Source: Sweltsa coloradensis
Lineage: Eukaryota > Arthropoda > Insecta > Plecoptera > Chloroperlidae
NCBI GenBank assembly: GCA_024449915.1
Contig: JAMZAV010000902.1
Location: 62,001-126,000, forward strand
Direction of reading: 5' to 3'
DNA length: 64,000 bases
Shown here: positions 22,020 through 33,772 of the stretch, piece by piece
Layout: the number at the start of each line of letters is the position of its first letter
Numbering within the stretch: the first letter of the stretch is position 1
Program-made: the position numbers and the translations under genes
Notes under the pieces: model-generated
The model's input: only the letters and a program-made list of their open reading frames with translations
Databases searched by the model: none
What the model was told of the DNA's origin: nothing

Positions 22020-22345
22020 AGTGGTTTAGCTGCGGTCGCTTAGCCGGTTCCCACTCAAACACCGAAGTTAAGCAACCTCTCGGGCGTGGTCAGAGGTAGA
22101 GTGGGTGACCGCTCTGTCCTGAGACACACGTATTTCACAGATAGAGGGTTCGAGAGCTAGTGTAACGGCTTCGTTCTCATCGACGTCTGCTCGGCAGTCC
22201 GGGTTAGTGGAGGAACCTTTATGACGGTCAAGGTTACATCTTCCTTTCAGATGGGACGTAAAGTCGTTCGTCCGAAAGGAGGTAGTCTATATGTCGTTAC
22301 CGGGTGTCTCCTCCTCCCTTCTCTTTGAAATTTGCACTAGTGGAT
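22020..22345 (+). mobile_element. 5S-rRNA-derived SINE (SINE3-type), copy 1
   Basis: The first ~90 bases read like 5S rRNA: CCCACTCAAACACCGAAGTT, AAGCAACCTCTCGGGCGTGG and AGAGTGGGTGACCGCTCTG correspond to the 5S 'ACACGGAAGTTAAGC...GCGTGGTTAGTA...ATGGGTGACCGCC' segment that holds the TFIIIA-type internal promoter. An unrelated body follows (GTAACGGCTTCGTTCTCATC, GACGTCTGCTCGGCAGTCC) and then GATGGGACGTAAAGTCGTTC, a tail of the kind found at LINE-mobilised SINE ends. The shared body in a second copy at 53700-53945 shows it is a transposon, not a 5S gene. Confidence 0.8.
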
Positions 22346-23024
22346 TACATTATCCGTTTGCAAATAGAGCCTTGTATATGTATAACATCAGTTGAGTTAT
22401 TGAATTCTCCAACACATCTCGTCGGTCACAACATTCAAGGTGAGATAATATTACAACGCGGCTTCGTCAAGTAACTCTCGTCAAGGTATTAGAACTTAAG
22501 CACCTGGATCTCAACTTGATTAGTTCTACAAACTGTCGCACGGGACTCTGCCAGTATGTGGTGCTTTACACCTAAGCCACGCTGAAGGCGGGATCTAGCC
22601 TTGGAGTGGTTGTTGTCACAGGGCTTGGTCGTCATAACTTTATCAACCCTAGGTGGCAGCACCTGAGCGTAGCTACATCAACTCAAATTACAGACCAATC
22701 TAAGTCCACAGACATTCTTAAAATCATCCTTATATTTATTTGGTGGTGATTGGTTTCAATAAATTACTTCTTGAACGTCTTTGCTAAAATCTCAATGAAT
22801 ATATTTTGTATCTTCACCTGTGGCGTTGATATAGATGCAGCGCTGCGATCGGGCCATGTCGGAACAAGCTACGACAAAATTGTCGAGGATAATTTTAAAA
22901 ATATTTTAAAATTTAGTATGTGCTTCGTTGATAGGAGGTTTTTAAACTCACAGTTAACTCATTCTTTACGTAAGAATTGATTAATTAAGTGCGTATTTAA
23001 AATTTATAATCATCTGCCTGAAAC
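22346..23024. other. No gene recognised
   Basis: Moderate GC content in 22400-22700, with no repeat partner in the window. The 76-codon frame at 22750-22980 shows no domain. Confidence 0.45.
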
Positions 23025-23095
23025 GAGATTTGAACACGAAATCTTTTGCATTGGAAGCTAGGACTCTATCCACTGGATCAACGGTATTCATTAAA
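23025..23095 (-). mobile_element. tRNA-like SINE head
   Basis: On the minus strand: A-box-like GATCCAGTGGATAGAGTCC, anticodon-arm-like TAGCTTCCAATGCAA and B-box-like GTGTTCAAATC. The acceptor stem is not complementary, so this is tRNA-derived rather than a working tRNA gene. Confidence 0.6.
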
Positions 23096-24275
23096 AAAAT
23101 TCTTATCTAAGAAAATTAATTTATTTCCGTAGGTTTCAATTTCGTCATCGAATTTAACTTCGATTTAACTTTGAGTAAACAAAACACTCATTTTTCAGTG
23201 TTAGTATTTTTCCCCTTTATATGTTTTGTTTTATAGTTTGGGGTCTGTATAATTAAATAAGTAGGTTTGTGGTTTATTTTTAATGAAACGGCGTTAAGTA
23301 AGACAAAACGGTTGAGATTTTACGAGACATTTTTTCTTCCTATTGCTAAAGAATGTGAATAATGTTTCCAAGAAATGCGAGCTCGCATATTACCATACGT
23401 AATAAAATAACTTATTTTTTGTATTTCTCTCTCCCTAGAGACTTCTTTTATTTCTTCCTTACAAGATATATATACGCGTAGAAAGGAAGGAAAACAGCCT
23501 ACAAACCCAAGGAAGTGAATGCTGTTAAGTTGGCAGTGAGTTATGGTTACAAGTTGTTTCGCTGGTAGGCGTGGTCGTGTACATACCAGTTCAACAAGGA
23601 TTTTTTTCTCGAATTGTTTTCCATATTGGCTTTTGTTCCCAAAGAGTAAAACAAATTAATTGCTTGGATCTTGACTTCGAAATCGGGTCAAGTAAAACCA
23701 CTTTAAATTGGCAATGATGTGACCATAAGTTGGTGATTGGAATAGCTGGCTATAACTTGACCATTCTGCTATTTTTTCAGTATTTTCTCTTAAACCAAGA
23801 GTACTCGTTAAAGTGATTTTGTCTCAGTATTAATTATAACAATAAAAACATGAGTAGTTGTATTTTGAATCATATTGTTAATACCAAATACTACAATTTA
23901 TGAAGTAGTCATAACTTCTTGCTACTTTTGACACAATGTAAAAATGAAGAAAAATAAAACAAATAGAAATTGTAATAATAGGCTACTACAATAATTTGCT
24001 ATATGTTATAAACAAATAAATGTTTATATTGAAATTAACACTAAGTTATAAAATTTTTACTTAAAATGACGAAGCTGGTCTACTCTTTATTTGGAATATT
24101 TGAATTATGATTATATACAAAATAAGGACCTTTAAAAATGTAAGAAACAATTGCTTACAAATTGGAAAATAAATTAGCTTCTATTAAACACTTTGAATTC
24201 TTTACATTTCCCACTATAAACAAGGGCGTCGTGTGACAACAACTCCGATAGTTGTGTTCCCCCCTCTTCCTTCTT
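23096..24275. other. AT-rich DNA, no gene recognised
   Basis: No structured or coding signal was found. Confidence 0.5.
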
Positions 24276-24305
24276 CTTCTTGTACTTCTTCTTCTTCTTC
24301 TCCCA
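24262..24305. repeat. CTT-rich microsatellite
   Basis: Imperfect (CTT)n, pyrimidine-only except for one GTA interruption. Confidence 0.85.
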
Positions 24306-24712
24306 CCCCACAACCAAGCGCGCCTGGTCTAGCGCGACTAAAGTCCACCCATCTTCCCTTTCTCTGACGTTAACTGCCCCAAGATGGAAATGACTCGTCT
24401 AACTTTGTAAACAAGCGTCTTTAACCCGCCCGGTCCATTGAAACCAACTAGAGCAGAATCAAATACGAGAACCTCATCGAGTTAGCCGCTCTCGGAAGAA
24501 CCTTGGGACACACCCGCACACTCACGGCCGACAAGAACTAGTGGTTTGACCAAGCGGCCATACCTAGCAACATCTCGAGATGACTCAGAGAATTTTGTTT
24601 TACTTTTTTTCACTCCACTAACTTAAGGACTTCATTCTGAATACTTTTATCATATTTTTTATTCTATAAAAATAATATTTTCATTTAAATTTATTAAAGT
24701 TGCACCAATAAT

Positions 24713-24914
24713 AATGGCGGGAAAACGAGCCATTACGTCACTATAACCTATTTTTACCAATCGACCAATAATGTAATGCCAAACAGTGATACTACCTGTG
24801 TAATCTAGAAGGCGGTAGTTTATTCATTGATCCAAATACATTAAACAGCTTTGCGCATTGGTCAACAAAGCTCTAGACCCAAATCTTGACGTCACGTGCT
24901 GTTTGCGCGGGAAA
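24713..24914. promoter_or_regulatory. Promoter-like cluster: CCAAT, CRE, E-box and E2F motifs
   Basis: Visible motifs: AATGGCGGGAAAA (24713-24725, E2F-like), TTACGTCA (24733-24740, CRE variant), two ACCAAT words (about 24757-24770), inverted CCAAT ATTGG (24856-24860), a full CRE TGACGTCA (24887-24894) overlapping E-box CACGTG (24893-24898), and TTTGCGCGGGAAA (24902-24914), which fits the E2F consensus. This density in AT-rich DNA suggests a real promoter or enhancer. No exon could be assigned on either side. Confidence 0.45.
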
Positions 24915-25139
24915 TAAAATACTACACACTTTGTGCCTCAATAGAATTTAATATATTTAATTTGAATTGGTTTTAATTGCAGTAATGGTGTTTTTAAGTC
25001 GTTTTCTATCCATTTCTTACACCCACGTCTCGATTTGGACTAAGTGAACATTCCACACTTTATTTTATATATTTTAATTTCAATTTTTATATTTTGTAAT
25101 ATATATATTTTTTTTAATGAAATAAAATGATTTTTTTAA

Positions 25140-25540
25140 AGAAGTATAGTTGAGCAACGGAAGTTGGACAAGATACAAAGTGAGAAGATCAGGAAGGAAC
25201 TGGGAATAGAGAAGCTGCGTTGGTTCAGTCATGATGACGATGAAGGATGAGTAGGATTCTGAAGATGAAATTTGAACAGGTTGCAGGGGACTTGAAGAGA
25301 GAACCGAGGAGACCTAGACTGAGGTGGGGAGAGGTAATATAGATGGACGTGGAAACAATAAACGCAGCCTGGGAAAGAGTTTAACAGGGAAAAGTAGTGG
25401 GAAGAGCGGAAAACATGGTAAGAACTGGTGAAAAGACCTAAGGAAAACGAGAGAATCTGGGTGAAGCCTGAAGCGTGTGGCCTAAGTGATTGGTGGGATC
25501 CTCCACCCCTTACACGACTTCATTGTTGGATAAAGGGTAG
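25140..25540 (+). pseudogene. 3' end of a dead LINE ORF2
   Basis: Translation with frameshifts and stops gives IRKELGIEKLRWFSH, then KMKFEQVAGDLKREP, RRPRLRWGEVI, a stop, MDVETINAAWERV and MVRTGEKT. This is the familiar C-terminal pattern after the RT domain (RWlGHv.RM...rGRP..rW.d.v..Dl) of RTE/R1-like and related LINEs. Sequence after about 25480 is probably the 3' UTR. Several stops make it inactive. It does not look continuous with the RT fragment at 1-420. Confidence 0.8.
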
Positions 25541-25859
25541 GATATTATTATTGTTTTAAATATTTTATTTATTTACATAAAAGAAAGTTCTTTTTTGCGG
25601 CTCATTTATACTTTTAATTAAATGTATCGTTTAAATTGTTCGACAGTGTGTAAATGGTCACTCTTCTTTACTAAACGTATTGAAAACAGTTTTCTTTTTT
25701 AGTGTATGCAATATCTATCAAAATGTATGAAATTATAATATGCAAATTTTAAATTCAACTTGTGATGGCTGTTTTAATAGTCTCAACATCAATATAAAGC
25801 ACACACGAGCTATTTCTAAACACAATTGCATTTACATTCATTTAACTGAAATCGAAGTA

Positions 25860-26495
25860 AAAAATTGGTTTAGTGTCAAAACAATTTAATTCGTTGAACC
25901 TTGATGTTTAAAACAACAAAACAAAATAGAATGCGCTCAATTACATGATTTATTTATTCCAGAAGGAAAAAGCGAAAGCTCGCTTTGAAGTCAGCCCCGC
26001 GGTTTAATCATTCTAGTTCGAGTATTTCGGTAGGTTTACATGACAGCGATCTGCTGGTCGTCCACTCAGCGAACCACGACTAACAGGGGCTGTAGCCGCA
26101 GGTATGGCCTGTCGAGCTCGCCATGTGATGGGAGAATTTCGTAGGTTTACATACAGCATCTGCCTCCACACGACATCGACAAGGCTGTAGCACAGGTATT
26201 GCACTGCATGTGAATGGTTTTGTAGTGTTCAAAAATGTAATCGTGATACTGTGAGTCGTCCTAAACACACAAAACCAAGATAGGATGCGGCTCAATTAGG
26301 GGATTATTTCTATTCAGACAGGAAAGCGAAAGCTACGGTTTGAATCAGCCGCAGGTTAGCTGCATCTGCATGTGAGGAATTTCGGTAGGTTAACATGACA
26401 GCGATCTGCTGGTCGTCCACTCAGCGAACCACGACTAACAGGGGCTGTAGCCGCAGGTATGGCCTGTCGAGCTCGCCATGTGATGGGAGAACGCA
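25860..26495. repeat. Local tandem duplication with a third partial copy
   Basis: A ~112-bp core (TTTCGGTAGGTTTACATGAC through CTCGCCATGTGATGGGAGAA) is almost identical at 26025-26136 and 26379-26491. The flanking ~90 bases upstream of each (ATGCGCTCAATT ... GCGAAAGCT) are clearly related but much more diverged. A degenerate third core lies at 26137-26205. Unit spacing is about 354 bp. Confidence 0.8.
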
Positions 26496-27414
26496 ATTAT
26501 TACATATCTGGTGGAAGTTTTGTATTGGAGATTCATTGAATCCGGGGTCAGATTTGTTACTTACTAAAATGTAATATTCGGATGATGGAAATAAATAAAT
26601 GTAAGTTGATCATATTTGAAAACACGACTTGGAATCAAAATAAATATGAGTTGGTTTGTATTTAATTATCGGCAATTATTTTAATATATAAGATCTAAAC
26701 AAAATAATATAAAATATTTATTGAGAAGGTAGTAGAGAGCAAAAAAATATTCTAGTGATAAAGAAAAAAATGAAAGAGAACGCGTACATGGTAAAATCGA
26801 CAATATTAAATAAAAATAAATACATAAATTCGCATTTTTAGAGTCTACCTACTCATGTCAGAAAACTGATTCCAGCTTGCAAATTTTCTGATACAGGGTA
26901 GTACGTATCTAGTTTATATCAGTATGTTAGGAAACAGCTCTGTAAAAGCTATAGGTACCAATAAGGAAATGCAAACTCCTTTTATTAAATAATGTATGCT
27001 TTCCCTGCAAAAATACTAAGCACGACTATCAGGAAAGTTGAGCATGAGCGACATAGTGATATTGCAAAATGTTAAGTGCTATTCATTGTCATCCGGTCTA
27101 TTCATCTCTATGTTCTCATTATTAGACACGGATCCGTCAGGGTTGAATTTGTTTTACTTCGTGCAGGCTATCTAGCAACACTCTAATTCAATAGACACAA
27201 ATAAAATTGAACTAGAGGACAACGAAGCCACAAGTTGTTTATAGAACATTATCAAACAATACCATTGTACATTTAAGTAAATGAAAAGGTCGTAGCTATG
27301 GAAACTAGCCGGTAGTTCAATAAGTAAATCGCAGTCGCACATTTGAACCTTGATTCCGTTACAACGGTTATTGATTAATATAAGTTTGCAGTGTTTAGTG
27401 TTTTTAGTTCAAAA
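26496..27414. other. AT-rich DNA with an S3 SINE scrap
   Basis: Bases 26815-26875 match the reverse complement of the S3 3' end (TTTTTAGAGTCTACCTACTC, AACTGATT). The rest is unrecognised. Confidence 0.5.
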
Positions 27415-27560
27415 TAAACAACAAAACTTACTAGAAGAATACGGAAATCAATCCAGAAATTACAAAATCAATCATGGCCTGGTATCGAACCCGGTTCTTC
27501 CAACTTTTATGTAATCAAAATCACCAACTGAAGTGTTTCCCGATTAATGAAATTGAGAAG
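27415..27560 (-). mobile_element. tRNA-like SINE S2 head plus conserved tail box
   Basis: On the plus strand CAATCCAGAAATTACAAAAT is followed by a minus-strand B box (GGTATCGAACCCGG), the S2 arrangement. The box GAAGTGTTTCCCGATTAATG and AAATTGAGAAG (27531-27560) adjoins it, as at other S2 sites. Confidence 0.6.
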
Positions 27561-28226
27561 TTAAAAGGAGAATATTCGAACCCTAGTAGTGATTCGTGTA
27601 ATGTCGGGTTACGGTTCAGCCATCTTGTTTTACGACTGTAGATTCAGTTGTGATCAGTTTCTCTTGGATCGAGAGCGTCTGTATTAACATTCTATTGACA
27701 GGCGGGTGCATGTCTTGGGTTAACGCCTCACGTACAGCGCACTACGTGTTATGATGTCGTAGAAGCGGGCAGGGTCTTACTTACCAACCCATGCAGCAAA
27801 TACAACCGTTCCGTTCGGAGGAAACACTTTTTTAGAACTACGACAATAACATTATTATTTTTTTTTCCCGCAAGTAGATTATTGATGAACACAATAATAC
27901 AATAAATAAACAAATAAATAAAAAATAATAAGAAAAACGAACGTTAAAAAATACGTTTAAATATAAATCTTCCTCTTTTTCCTTCATCAACGTCAGCAGT
28001 CTATAAACGATGACGGAAATACTCTAGACGTGACAAATTGCAAATATTTGTCATTCAAAATTGGTCATATTATACATAAATACTTCAAGTTTTTCACTGA
28101 TGACAAAAACACGGTTGAAAATCGATTATAGTGAAGACACTAGGCCTTCGGTGTGTTGAAAATGAAAGCGATATCATAAACAAGCTCCTACGAAATAATG
28201 CATATTATGTTTTCGTTTCAAGTAGT
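27561..28226. other. No gene recognised
   Basis: No coding or repeat signal beyond A/T homopolymers and an (AAAT)n-like patch near 27900. Confidence 0.5.
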
Positions 28227-28417
28227 TGTGGTGGGGGTAGTATGGATGCGCGGTGAATGAAATGTCGCCTATCTGTGCTAGATCACTGCAGAGTTCCTTC
28301 CGTGTGCTAGATCCACGCTGAGCTAGCGTGAATAGAGTTGACAAAGTTGTTAGGTTGGGAAAACAATTTCGAGCTATCTACATTCTTTCGTTGGAACCAC
28401 TATATTATTTTACAAAC
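28227..28417 (+). repeat. Dispersed repeat R1, copy 1
   Basis: Shares long near-identical blocks, inverted, with 40545-40790: GTGTGCTAGATCCACGCTGA, GCTAGCGTGAATAGAGTTGA and ATTCTTTCGTTGGAACCACT. It lacks about 37 bases present in the other copy. Likely a transposon of unknown type. Confidence 0.8.
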
Positions 28418-29629
28418 GAAAACCACTCACTGAACTTCAACCTGGGTCACTTACTTAAACTTTTGCGATATTTCGGAGACTCTGTCTCCTTCTTCAAGCA
28501 TCGTCCACTATATAATTATTCACAAAGGCGTTGCATGATTTGACCGACACGTTTCCATAACATCTTCGGCTACAAGCGCGCACCAACATTCGCTGAGACT
28601 CTGTCTCTAGCTATAGCATTGGATTAAATCCAAAGATCTTAGCTCCATATTCATATCAAGCAGACCTTAAAGATACTCTGTAAAATTTTAACCCTTTACA
28701 ATCTGAGCTTGCTTTTTTTAATCTGATTTGGTAGGTACGGGCTTTAGGCCACCGATTCGAAGGACATACTAGCCAATATACCGAAAATATTAATAGCCTG
28801 ACATGGCAGTAAAAGTTTCACCAAACTAAATGTAAACTTTTTCTTCGTTCTGATTAGCTCTCATGTTCGCTTCATGTTCTATAAAGTATGTTCCAGACAA
28901 CTGACGCCAGTGAACACTATTACTCAGCTCAGTGCGGTAATTAGGTCTCATCTCAAAGACTTACCCAGGCAGCCACCCGTTCAGCAGACCGGCGCCTGGA
29001 AATAGAAATGTAAATTAGTTTCACTAGTTTGGTAATTTAAAAACAAAAAACAGATGTTTTAACAGACATTGGGTTGAAATTTAATAAGTAGTTTGATTAA
29101 TATTTTACTGAACCGTGGATTGATGGGAATTTGAACATTTGGTCGGTTTAATCAAGGCTCAATTACATACAAAAAAGTTATACCTAGTTAATACAAGACT
29201 TTTTTTAAATGATCGAATGAAAATAGGACTTAAATGTTTGTTTTTTTTTAAATCCACCCAGTTTCTGCAAAGTGGTAATGTTCAATATTATTATTTGTTT
29301 TTTAAATTAATAACTTACAAATGTCAAGAATACTTACCAAATCCAATTGGTATTATCCAAACAATCTTTCAAATGAACTTACTATATAATATACTGAATT
29401 GTTGTTGAATTAATGATGATGAAAACAATAATAATAAAATAATATATTCATAATTTATCTATCAAATACAGAAATACGTGCTTCCAGATTACATCGGACA
29501 TAAAAAAATTGAAGAACTATTTGCCCCCGTATTTCGATATTATAACTCGTCATAATAATGCAGTATATTGCAGCATATTGTAAATTGTTTCTTAATTTTT
29601 TAATCTACTACATTATTATAAGTATAAAT
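28418..29629. other. AT-rich DNA, no gene recognised
   Basis: The 89-codon frame at 29139-29408 is rich in F/L/Y/N and has no domain. No other feature seen. Confidence 0.5.
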
Positions 29630-29737
29630 GGTTTTCTATAGTTTCTTGCGTTGCACGTTTTTTCGCCTTTCGGTACAATTTCAAATTTTGTATTATTTAA
29701 CAAAACAGATCGTGCAACGCCAAAACTAAAGACAACC
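29630..29737. other. Imperfect 28-bp inverted repeat, 53-nt loop
   Basis: 29630-29657 pairs with 29711-29737. GCGTTGCACG against CGTGCAACGC is perfect and the outer part has a few mismatches. Candidate hairpin RNA or minimal MITE. Confidence 0.65.
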
Positions 29738-30249
29738 AGTTTCCCTTTTATTGAGGTTGTAGATAGAGGAGTGTAGAAACAATATACAAAATAACGCTGC
29801 TCAAAATACAATTTTGTACGAGGTGGTTTCATTGGGCAATTTGAATATAATTGTAGATTTTGTGGTTAAGTTCCGTCAAAAAAATCTGCTTTTTTATTTA
29901 GTCCCTCTTTCATTCTACTAACTTTTCAGACGTCTTAACTGCATTCTTAGAAATCAAATTTAGGTATATGAATTCCCCTTAATGCACTGTTAATGACAAA
30001 CTTAATCAAATTTGCCCTTCTATATAGAATGACTTCATCTAGATTCAGCGAACTAGTTGAGAACTAGACGTGTTTGTCAGGTCTGCGCGGTGACCTACTT
30101 GGAACACAAATGCGATTCCACGATAAATGTTCAAAGTGAGTAATTAATTAATTCCAGAGAGCCGGATGAAAACTAATGTCTATTTCCCTTCAATTAACTT
30201 AATTAAATTGTTGGGAATGTTATCTGTGGTCTGGTTCTCTGGTATAATC

Positions 30250-30390
30250 AATAAAATAAAGTAAATCAATTCGAATTTAGAGTCTACATACTCAGTCGCA
30301 TAACTGATTTTCAGTGGGTGTCATTAGATTTAAAGGAGAAAAAGACAACCCTGTAGGCGCCGACATCGACGAGCGAACAACGAACAACTT
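30250..30390 (-). mobile_element. SINE S3 3' fragment
   Basis: Reverse complement of S3: TTTAGAGTCTACATACTCAG, AACTGATTTTCAGTGGGTG, CCTGTAGGCGCCGACATCG. Confidence 0.8.
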
Positions 30391-30629
30391 AACACCAGCA
30401 TTTTCAATAGTAATATAATATTTTAAACACAATTCAGTGGTGTAGATCCTGGTTAAGACCATCTCTTTATCATAAGTTTTGGGAGTGAAAGATATGTTTT
30501 GGGAGCCCAAGCTGCAGTGACTCACTTCTTCCAAAACTTCATTTGTAAACGTTCAAAACTATTTTTTTCAATTCTTAAGCCATTATTTTATTTGAAAAAA
30601 CATATTTGGGTCACAACTGTAACTAGTTG

Positions 30630-30722
30630 TCAAGCCGTCCGCGGTGGCACGACTAGGACGCTGGTCCGAAGCGTATAGCTCAATGAGGACGTAGGTTCGA
30701 ATCCTACACAAGGTATGTGTTT
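30630..30722 (+). mobile_element. tRNA-derived SINE head, family S4
   Basis: GCCGTCCGCGGTGGCACGAC starts a tRNA-like block with B box GGTTCGAATCC near 30691. The same start (AGCCGTCCGCGGTGACTCAT) recurs at 47159. Ends in a T-rich run. The acceptor stem does not close, so not an active tRNA gene. Confidence 0.6.
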
Positions 30723-32314
30723 TTTAAATTGACCTTTGCCACTATCTATCACCAATCGTCTTGAATAGTCTTAAGTGCATCAAAAGAGACTTTAAGCAAC
30801 AGAAATCATCATCATTATTAACATTCATAATATATTTTGTTTACTGAAATAATCTGTAAACTCGTGGTCAATCAACAAGGCTTGGTCAGTACCAATAAAC
30901 TGGATTTCTTTCTTCGCTAACTTTTCTTAGCAAAACATTGTGCGATTTAAATACCCACGCCCCAACCACCCCCCCCCCCAAAAAAAAAAAGTTTATATGC
31001 GCTCAATAATGAAAATAAGTTTGCTCTAGCGTTTTCATTTTGAAGCAAAATGAAATGGAAAAATTTCTCCATTTATTCTATTTTTCTAAAAGTATTTTTC
31101 TTTCTTTTTAGCTATTTCAGCCCTCATACCTCTAACTTCTTTTTAATTTCCACTCTTATACCTCTTCTTATTTTTTACTCTTACATTAATTCATTTATAT
31201 ACCGAGATAGTCTTTATTCTTGAAACTGTTTTTTAACAGACAATCCCTTCTTTTAATTAAACTTTTCCATTACATATTTTTCTCGTTAGTTCTTAAGAAG
31301 AAAAGAAACAGAATCCGAGTTTTTATCTACAGAATATCTTTGCATTCTACAAAAACACGTTCAGATGAAATAATAAGTAAAGTATCAAATATGAACGAAC
31401 TTTAATCGTTATATCTCAACTGAGGCTTAAAGAATAGTACTCGTGTATTTGTGTAAGTTTCTGTACTTTTCCTATTTCTAAAAACAAGCATATGTTTACT
31501 GTATTGTGTTCATAGCTCGTGAAATTTAATTTCAGAGGTTATACTTGCATTCATAATAGTTTCTAAATGTAATTTACCATTGATATAAATAAATATTTAA
31601 TGTTTTAATACAAGAATGGCTGCTTAGAATCAAGCGGTTGCCAAAAGATTAGATTTGGTGGAGGTGCCGGGTCTAAGGAAATTATTTTATTTGTTCGTTA
31701 TTTTGATTGAACGGCCATAGGTTGGATTACGTTCCATCAGTATAGGTGAATATTATGTTGATAGGGTAGCTTATAGCAATGAACTGTTATATATGTGCCA
31801 AATATTCATGTATTTTCTTTTGGAATGTAAACTTTTACTAAAATTCTGATTCCCGACCAAAAACCAATAAAATATAGGCTTACGTCTACCTTGGATGTAT
31901 GTAAGTTTATAACATTATTAACCCCTTTTTATGTAAATAAATTTACACCTTTGGCAGTGTTTCCTGATAAATGAAATTGAGAAATTTTTATTTAATTATG
32001 AAACTTGATGTACCTACATTAACAATTAAAAAAAAATCGAAACTAGATGAATAGGCTATGATACCTACCCATTATAAAAAAAGTAGATACTGTCTTGGTT
32101 TGAGGATGGTGGCTGACTAATAGCATACAGATTATACCTGTGTTGACATCTAATATGTATAATTCTTTAATGGTCAAACATTATATTACTGATTTAATCG
32201 AAAATAGTTAAACAAACCTTTATCTACACTATTTCACCTTGTTTACATGTTTTATACAGTTCATATTTTGTAATCCTAACATATATTGATTTAGGTTTAT
32301 CTATGTAATGATTT
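30723..32314. other. AT-rich DNA with short motifs
   Basis: Holds a C/A homopolymer junction (30966-30990), the TGGTGGAGGTGCCGGGT motif at 31656-31672, and the S2-associated tail box (ACACCTTTGGCAGTGTTTCC, 31944-31983). No gene recognised. Confidence 0.5.
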
Positions 32315-32450
32315 TGACCGAAGGTTGTAGCTCTAGAATAAAGCGCGAGATTCTGTTTAGAGAGCGCGCGGGTTCGATACCCACCATTGGCAATCCTAAA
32401 TGAACGTTTTTCCAAGGTTTTCGTCAGTCTTAAAAGCGAATGTATGGATT
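32315..32450 (+). mobile_element. tRNA-derived SINE fragment (S1-like body)
   Basis: B-box-like GGGTTCGATACCC at 32369-32381 is followed by CAATCCTAAATGAACGTTTT, TTCGTCAGTCTTAAAAGCGA, a diverged version of the S1 body order. Tail missing. Confidence 0.6.
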
Positions 32451-33772
32451 ATTTAAGGAATTTATCATCACGGACATGAATCGCTATCAGTAACTGATGC
32501 GTGCGACCTCCCTCGTACCCTAGTGCTGAGCCACATCTGACAATAAACCGGTCGTCCACCCTCTCAATTCATGTCCACAATGCGAGCTGAGTAAATCCTC
32601 CTCGCGCGAGCACTAAATGTGTGTGACAATGCCTCGTGTTCGCCCGACTACACCCGAACATAGCCGAACACTCGTCACATCCAGCCGGTTATTTACGACC
32701 TGTCAGACGTCACTCATAGGGAGTGAATAACATGCGCTCTATACCGCACATGTTACTTTCAGAATGTGTTAGTTCGGCAGGTTGAAAGCTGCAATATGGA
32801 GGTTCCCACCAGGATATGAAGTCTGTTCACATATGGTTGGCTCAGTGCTAGCGTGCGAGCGAGGATCAAATCATGAAATCGTTTGTAAGTTTAATAAACA
32901 ACATCAACTTGGAAACAATCAGGGTCCAGTAGTACCCAAAAATGAGGATCTGAAATCTCAGTAACACATACAACTTTTTTCTGATGCGTTCATGTTTTTC
33001 TTTGCGAAGGAAGCAGGCCAATAAAAATATATTCTAAGGTAAGGCAGGGGGGGGGGGGCAAGGACATAATTACGATATTTTATAACAATTTTTTTTTTGA
33101 AAGTTTTCATATACCATTTTGAAGTTGATTGTAAAGTATAATTCACAAATTTTTTTAATCCTTTCTCATTTCCAAACTAATGCTCAAGTTAGAGGGAGCG
33201 TTAGCTTCATTTATTCAGGCTATTAGCTCTTAGCTGCCGGTTAGACAGACCTGACACAGCTCCTTCAGTCTCTTCTTCATCTGACAACGCTTCCATAGCC
33301 TGCTTCTTTTTTAATCAAATCTCTCAATTTCTTACGATCTTCTCACCATCTTCCCAATTCTTTCTCCACCTAAGACATAATTAATTTTATAAGATTCAGT
33401 TAGCCTTGTGTTTGTGTTCAAAATATGTAATATCCTCTTCAGTTTAAAACTGAACGTCTTTTAAAGATGTTATATCTTGCGAAGGAATGGACTTTGACCT
33501 GGTATTTGTTGCTTGTTACTCTCGCGTGTCCCAAACTAATCCGCGTCTTTGAAGACTTCATCTCAAAGAGCTTGGAAACCTCCCGCGTTCAAGCTCTCTG
33601 ACCTGCACTAGCATCTCTACCATAGCCGCGTGCTAAATACCCCAGATATCGGCCTTGTCTAGTGTGGTGGAAGTGCAGACTATCTGACGTACGTACAGAG
33701 GTGGAAAATGAATTTTAGAGGAAAATATTATGTACTGCAAAATACCATTACCATAAAATTACAAAGTATTTA
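32451..33772. other. No gene recognised
   Basis: GC content is slightly raised at 32480-32720, without an interpretable frame. A 12-base G run lies at 33047-33058. Confidence 0.5.

Noticed and set aside
22040..22115. Functional 5S rRNA gene
   Set aside because: Only part of 5S is present, diverged, and fused to a body shared with a second copy at 53.7 kb; it is a SINE.
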